Shown here in pieces: positions 60,487-64,000 of a stretch of DNA of 64,000 nt. The notes beneath the pieces are model-generated. The model made no database searches, was not told the origin of the DNA, and worked only from the letters and a program-made list of their open reading frames with translations. This DNA is from Alkalihalophilus pseudofirmus OF4 (GTDB lineage: Bacteria > Bacillota > Bacilli > Bacillales > Bacillaceae_D). The DNA lies in NCBI RefSeq assembly GCF_000005825.2, contig NC_013791.2, positions 186,001 through 250,000 on the forward strand, read 5' to 3'. The translations under genes were made by a program, and so were the position numbers. Within the stretch, counting starts at the first letter, position 1; the number at the start of each line of letters is the position of its first letter.

Positions 60487-60693
60487 CGATCCAGGGAGGC
60501 TCACATATAATGTTGGGCCTTCTTTTTATGGAAATTAAATAGTATTTGTAAAACCTCTTTGCATTTTACAGAAGTCAATGCTATCATTAAATGTGGATAA
60601 AAGAAGTTCGTTTTTTGCCAAGTGATTAGGCATGAAAGCGTTATGAAAACATATAATATTTAGGTCGTTGGTTGATGCTGGGGGTGGATGTTC
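60487..60693. other. Intergenic region where alr is expected
   Basis: In B. subtilis the alanine racemase gene alr lies between ydcC and ndoAI. Here only about 205 bp separate them, with no racemase coding sequence. Confidence 0.7.
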
Positions 60694-60972
60694 GTGTCAG
60701 AACAGAGAACGAAACGCATTGTAGTGAATTTGCCACAACATTTGTTAAACGAGGTGGACGGTGTGATTCAACAAGAGAATGTAAATTACAGTGAGTTTTT
60801 ATCGCAAGCAACGAAGCTATATCTTCGTGACCGAAAGAAGCGTCAAATTCGTGAAACGATGCAGCAAGGCTATATGGAAATGGCTAAAATTAACCTTAAC
60901 CTTGCATCTGAAGCCTTTCTTGCCGAGGAGGAAGCAGAGAACACCCTTGATCGCTTAGTAAGTGGGGTGTAG
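60694..60972 (+). CDS. ndoAI: Antitoxin NdoAI (EndoAI, MazE-like)
   Basis: 92-aa ribbon-helix-helix antitoxin that binds and inhibits NdoA and represses its own promoter. GTG 60694 is chosen because GGGGGTGG ends 6 nt upstream; ATG 60688 abuts that site. The RHH region is TKRIVVNLPQHLLNEVDGVI with YSEFLSQATKLYLRDR. The GYMEMAKINLNLASEA segment is the toxin-binding part and matches B. subtilis EndoAI closely. It is 3 nt upstream of ndoA. Confidence 0.93.
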   Translation: MSEQRTKRIVVNLPQHLLNEVDGVIQQENVNYSEFLSQATKLYLRDRKKRQIRETMQQGYMEMAKINLNLASEAFLAEEEAENTLDRLVSGV

Positions 60973-60975
60973 CGG

Positions 60976-61326
60976 TTGATTGTAAAAAGAGGTGACGTTT
61001 ATTTTGCCGACCTTTCACCTGTTGTTGGGTCTGAGCAGGGTGGGGTAAGACCTGTTTTAATCATCCAAAATGATATTGGGAATCGTTTTAGTCCTACTGT
61101 CATTGTGGCTGCAATCACGGCACAAATTCAAAAGGCAAAATTGCCGACTCATGTTGAAATCAATGCAAAAAGATACGGATTTGATCGTGATTCGGTCATT
61201 TTGCTAGAACAAGTAAGAACAATTGATAAACAGCGCCTGACCGATAAAATCACCCATCTTGATGATGATATGATGACGAGGGTTAATGATGCTTTGTTTA
61301 TTAGTTTGGGATTAATTGACTTTTAA
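60976..61326 (+). CDS. ndoA: mRNA interferase toxin NdoA (EndoA, MazF family)
   Basis: 116-aa endoribonuclease that cleaves single-stranded mRNA, at UACAU in the B. subtilis homologue. A TTG start at 60976 overlaps the ribosome-site region of the antitoxin end. It has the MazF hallmarks [36 protein letters not shown] and [15 protein letters not shown]. Full length and directly before the sigB stressosome genes, as in other Bacillus. Confidence 0.95.
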   Translation: MIVKRGDVYFADLSPVVGSEQGGVRPVLIIQNDIGNRFSPTVIVAAITAQIQKAKLPTHVEINAKRYGFDRDSVILLEQVRTIDKQRLTDKITHLDDDMMTRVNDALFISLGLIDF

Positions 61327-61334
61327 ATGAGAAG

Positions 61335-61362
61335 AAACTCCGCTTTTAGCGGGGTTTTTTTC
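61335..61362 (+). terminator. Terminator after ndoA
   Basis: AACTCCGC-tttta-GCGGGGTT (one wobble) is followed by TTTTTTC. It separates the toxin-antitoxin unit from the rsb operon. Confidence 0.83.
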
Positions 61363-61570
61363 AATTATTTTACATTAAATCATGCATTTAACGGTTTATT
61401 ATTGATCAAAAGCAGTGAAATAAGGTTTAATTAATATGAGGAACTTTACTGAAGTGGGATTTCTTACATGAACTTGTAAAACCTTTAATTTGAAAATCTT
61501 TGCAACATCAAGCAAGTCGTGAAATAATAACTGTAACAAACTGTAACCACTTTGACTGGAGGAAAGTAAG

Positions 61571-62389
61571 ATGCAACCATATATAGTATCCTTTATATTC
61601 GAGAATCGTGAAGTGTTAACGAAAAGATGGGAAGAGCAGCTCCAAGAAGTTCGTAAGGAGAATTATTTAAACTCTATATCTGATACGGTCTATGAAAATA
61701 CGAATCAAGAGTTTATGAATTTCATCTTTGAGTCAGTAGATCGAAACCAAATGCAAGCGAATGAACGGCTGACAAATTTTACAGATCGATTTATTCAGAC
61801 GGGTTGGCCGCTAGCTTACTTCACTCGAGGCCTACAGTCGTTCCGTCGTGCCATCTTAGCGACGCTTTCTGAAAAAGAACATAATGTCGATCAGCTTTTA
61901 ACTCTTTTTAATGAAGTCGAAGATTGGATTGACGGCATTATTAATCAATTGGTAACAGATTATACAGGTTCTTGGGAAGATATCTTCGAGATGCAAAAAT
62001 TGTCTCTTCTTGAACTATCAGCGCCTTTAATTCCAGTTTTTGAAGGGATTACGGTGATGCCTCTTATCGGAACAATCGATACAAATAGAGCGAAATTAAT
62101 TATGGAAAATCTGTTGGACGGCGTTATTAAAAACCGCTCACAAGTGGTGTTAATAGATATTACAGGCGTTCCTGTTGTTGATACAATGGTTGCTCACCAC
62201 ATTATACAAGCTTCAGAGGCAGTTCGTCTTGTAGGAGCAACATGCATTTTAGTGGGCATTCGCCCTGAGATCGCTCAAACAATTGTCAACCTTGGAATTG
62301 ACTTAGGTAAATTCCCTACAAAGAGTACATTGCGTAAAGGTATGGAATCAGCTTTAGAAATGACGAATAAAAAAATAGAAGAAATATAA
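61571..62389 (+). CDS. rsbRA: Stressosome scaffold protein RsbRA
   Basis: 272-aa RsbT co-antagonist. Residues about 1-130 form the non-heme globin-like sensor domain; a linker helix ([13 protein letters not shown]) leads to a STAS domain (about 150-265). Phosphorylatable Thr candidates lie in [12 protein letters not shown] and [12 protein letters not shown], as in B. subtilis RsbRA (T171/T205). It forms the stressosome with RsbS and holds RsbT. A degraded paralogue is at 1331-2192. Confidence 0.94.
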   Translation: MQPYIVSFIFENREVLTKRWEEQLQEVRKENYLNSISDTVYENTNQEFMNFIFESVDRNQMQANERLTNFTDRFIQTGWPLAYFTRGLQSFRRAILATLSEKEHNVDQLLTLFNEVEDWIDGIINQLVTDYTGSWEDIFEMQKLSLLELSAPLIPVFEGITVMPLIGTIDTNRAKLIMENLLDGVIKNRSQVVLIDITGVPVVDTMVAHHIIQASEAVRLVGATCILVGIRPEIAQTIVNLGIDLGKFPTKSTLRKGMESALEMTNKKIEEI

Positions 62390-62405
62390 GTTGGAGGAGT
62401 TAAAA

Positions 62406-62762
62406 ATGAGGATCCCAATTTTAAAACTTCATCAATACTTGCTTATCAGTATCCAAGTAGAGTTAGATGATCAAACAGCATTGCGTTTTCAAGAGGACCT
62501 ATTAAATAAAATTCACAAAGAAGGGTCGATTGGAGTTGTCATTGATTTGACATCTGTAGATATGATCGATTCATTCATCGCTAAAGTGTTAGGTGATGTC
62601 GTTGATATGTCTAATTTAATGGGGGCTCGCGTTGTATTAACAGGAATACAGCCTGCGGTCGCAATTACATTAATTGATATGGGTATTAAACTGGATGATG
62701 TTCCTACAGCTCTTGACCTTGAGCAAGGTTTGGACAAATTGCAGCAGGAACTGGAGGGATGA
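62406..62762 (+). CDS. rsbS: RsbT antagonist RsbS
   Basis: 118-aa single STAS-domain protein that sequesters RsbT in the stressosome until phosphorylated. The phosphosite is Ser56 in [17 protein letters not shown] 62406 follows TTGGAGGAG. Conserved C-terminal part: [17 protein letters not shown]. It lies between rsbRA and rsbT. Confidence 0.95.
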   Translation: MRIPILKLHQYLLISIQVELDDQTALRFQEDLLNKIHKEGSIGVVIDLTSVDMIDSFIAKVLGDVVDMSNLMGARVVLTGIQPAVAITLIDMGIKLDDVPTALDLEQGLDKLQQELEG

Positions 62763-62764
62763 TC

Positions 62765-63178
62765 ATGGAAACCCAATCCTGTGTAGAAGTGAAAAACGAA
62801 TGGGGGATTGTTGCTGCTAGACAAGCAGGTCGTACCCTCTCAAAGGAAATCGGGTTTGGGAGTGTCGATCAAGCGCGGATAACAACAGCCATTTCAGAAT
62901 TAGCGCGTAATATTTATTTATATGCGCAGCGTGGAGAAATATGTTTAGAACTAATTGAGGCACCGTCGAAAACGGGAATGGTTAAAGGAATACAAGTGAT
63001 TGCTAAAGACCAAGGTCCCGGGATTTCAGACATTAGACAAGTGATGGTAGATGGATTTACAACCTCTAGCGGTATGGGAGCGGGACTTCCTGGAGTGAAA
63101 CGTTTAATGGATGAATTTTCTATTGATTCCGAAGTAGGGGAAGGGACGGTCATCACAACGACGAAGTGGCTTCGTTAA
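62765..63178 (+). CDS. rsbT: Serine/threonine kinase RsbT
   Basis: 137-aa GHKL-type kinase that phosphorylates RsbS and RsbR and, once released, activates RsbU. Bergerat ATP-site motifs are ITTAISELARNIYLYA (N box), AKDQGPGISDIRQVM (G1) and GMGAGLPGVKRLMDEF (G2). ATG 62765 has GGAGGG 6 nt upstream; ATG 62759 overlaps the rsbS stop region. It very closely resembles B. subtilis RsbT. Confidence 0.95.
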   Translation: METQSCVEVKNEWGIVAARQAGRTLSKEIGFGSVDQARITTAISELARNIYLYAQRGEICLELIEAPSKTGMVKGIQVIAKDQGPGISDIRQVMVDGFTTSSGMGAGLPGVKRLMDEFSIDSEVGEGTVITTTKWLR

Positions 63179-63190
63179 AGGAGGGCCAGC

Positions 63191-64000
63191 GTGAATAATA
63201 CTGTTCAAAAGCTAGAAGAATCATACAAACATATATTGCAGACATTCCTTCATGATAAAAGTGAACAAGGGTTATATGAAGCACAGCAATTTAGTAAAAT
63301 TTTACTTGAGCATCAAATATCACCTGAGGAATTGGTCAGTATTCACCGCTCTATTTTAGAAGAGTTGTTTCCGAATGTTTCAAGTGAGGTTCAGGATTCT
63401 TTTGAGTTGCTCTTAGAAGTTATGATGGGATATGGACTTGCCTATCGTGAACATCAAAGTTTACGTGATCGTCAAAAAGAACTTGAATCAGAGATCGATG
63501 TAGCTGCTAATATGCAGCAAACATTGCTGCCTAAAGAAATTCCGTCTGACGATGTGTTAGATATTGGTGTAGTGAGTGTACCGGCTACAAAAATGAGCGG
63601 TGACTACTATCATTTTGTTCGAGATGAGCACGGCAATGTAGGGGTAGCCATAGCTGATATTATCGGGAAAGGTGTTCCTGCTGCTTTGTGTATGTCGATG
63701 ATTAAATACGCCATGGACAGCTTGCCTGAACAAAGACTTAGGCCAGGCGCGCTGCTTGAGAACTTGAACAGGGTCGTCGAGCAGAATGTTGATGATAGTA
63801 TGTTTATTACGATGATGTACGGGGCATATGATACAGGGACGCATGAATTCCATTATTCTGGAGCGGGGCATGAACCTGGGTTTTATTATTCATCTTCTGA
63901 GGATCGTTTCGAAGAATTGTATGCAAAAGGCTTAGTTTTAGGAGTCTCACGTCATACAAAATTCCGTGAGTATCATAAAAAGGTCGAAAAAGATGATTTT
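63191..64000 (+). CDS. rsbU: PP2C-type phosphatase RsbU, 3' partial
   Basis: Positive regulator of SigB that dephosphorylates RsbV when bound by RsbT. GTG 63191 follows AAAGGAGGG. The visible 270 codons hold the N-terminal RsbT-binding helical domain (about residues 1-90), a linker (EIDVAANMQQTLLPKE) and most of the SpoIIE/PPM phosphatase domain (KMSGDYYHF, VAIADIIGKGVPAALCMS, FHYSGAGHEPGFYY). The frame is open at the window end; rsbV, rsbW and sigB are expected beyond. Confidence 0.94.
   Translation, partial: MNNTVQKLEESYKHILQTFLHDKSEQGLYEAQQFSKILLEHQISPEELVSIHRSILEELFPNVSSEVQDSFELLLEVMMGYGLAYREHQSLRDRQKELESEIDVAANMQQTLLPKEIPSDDVLDIGVVSVPATKMSGDYYHFVRDEHGNVGVAIADIIGKGVPAALCMSMIKYAMDSLPEQRLRPGALLENLNRVVEQNVDDSMFITMMYGAYDTGTHEFHYSGAGHEPGFYYSSSEDRFEELYAKGLVLGVSRHTKFREYHKKVEKDDF

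Overview
The window looks like chromosomal DNA of an alkaliphilic or halotolerant member of the Bacillaceae. It is AT-rich, has strong GGAGG-type ribosome binding sites and frequent GTG/TTG starts, and carries Bacillus-type gene sets: the acpS-ydcC-ndoAI-ndoA-rsbRSTU stress locus, a Spo0J parS-like site, an S-box riboswitch, a YodB-like regulator and an alkaline subtilisin close to those of alkaliphilic Bacillus. No rRNA, tRNA, CRISPR array or prophage was seen.

Layout. 0-5 kb: the right part of an IS3-family element abuts a frameshifted RsbR paralogue; then a cyclophilin lipoprotein, ferritin and a nucleobase permease. 5.1-5.7 kb: a peroxiredoxin gene whose peroxidatic cysteine codon is an in-frame TGA, followed by a bacterial SECIS-like hairpin. 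It is read here as a selenoprotein. 6-17.6 kb: a Fur-controlled iron block with a heme monooxygenase, two FecCD permeases, an AraC regulator, a siderophore-binding lipoprotein and the complete petrobactin operon asbABCDEF. 17.6-22.1 kb: an M20 amidohydrolase, a small gene with a SigB-like promoter, a CBS-ACT protein, an NCS1 permease and a FrnE-like oxidoreductase. 22.2-27.7 kb: sulfur amino-acid uptake, with a cystine-type ABC transporter and an S-box-controlled methionine transporter (metNPQ).

27.8-41.9 kb: a peptide-binding lipoprotein, a parS-like palindrome, and then the whole reductive pyrimidine pathway. PreT/PreA, dihydropyrimidinase, beta-ureidopropionase, an omega-aminotransferase and a semialdehyde dehydrogenase would take uracil through beta-alanine to an acyl-CoA. 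An NCS1 permease and a PucR regulator lie within it. 42-44.1 kb: a PAS histidine kinase broken by a small deletion. 44.3-46.8 kb: a secreted subtilisin, a short secreted peptide made of five DLPHAG repeats, and a convergent PlcR-type (RRNPP) regulator. This looks like a quorum-sensing cassette with an unusual multi-copy signal peptide. 47-51.4 kb: TetR and YodB-like regulators, WrbA, UspA, two tiny proteins and MgtE. 51.6-58 kb: a Fur-controlled ferric iron ABC transporter, a Fur-linked DUF2325 pair and an orphan Mn/Zn-binding lipoprotein. 58-64 kb: rhomboid protease, acpS, ydcC, the NdoAI/NdoA toxin-antitoxin pair and the rsbRST-rsbU stressosome operon, with rsbU cut by the window end.

The two most striking items are the selenocysteine peroxiredoxin with its SECIS (about 5.1-5.7 kb) and the repeat-peptide/PlcR-like system next to the protease (about 44.2-46.8 kb).
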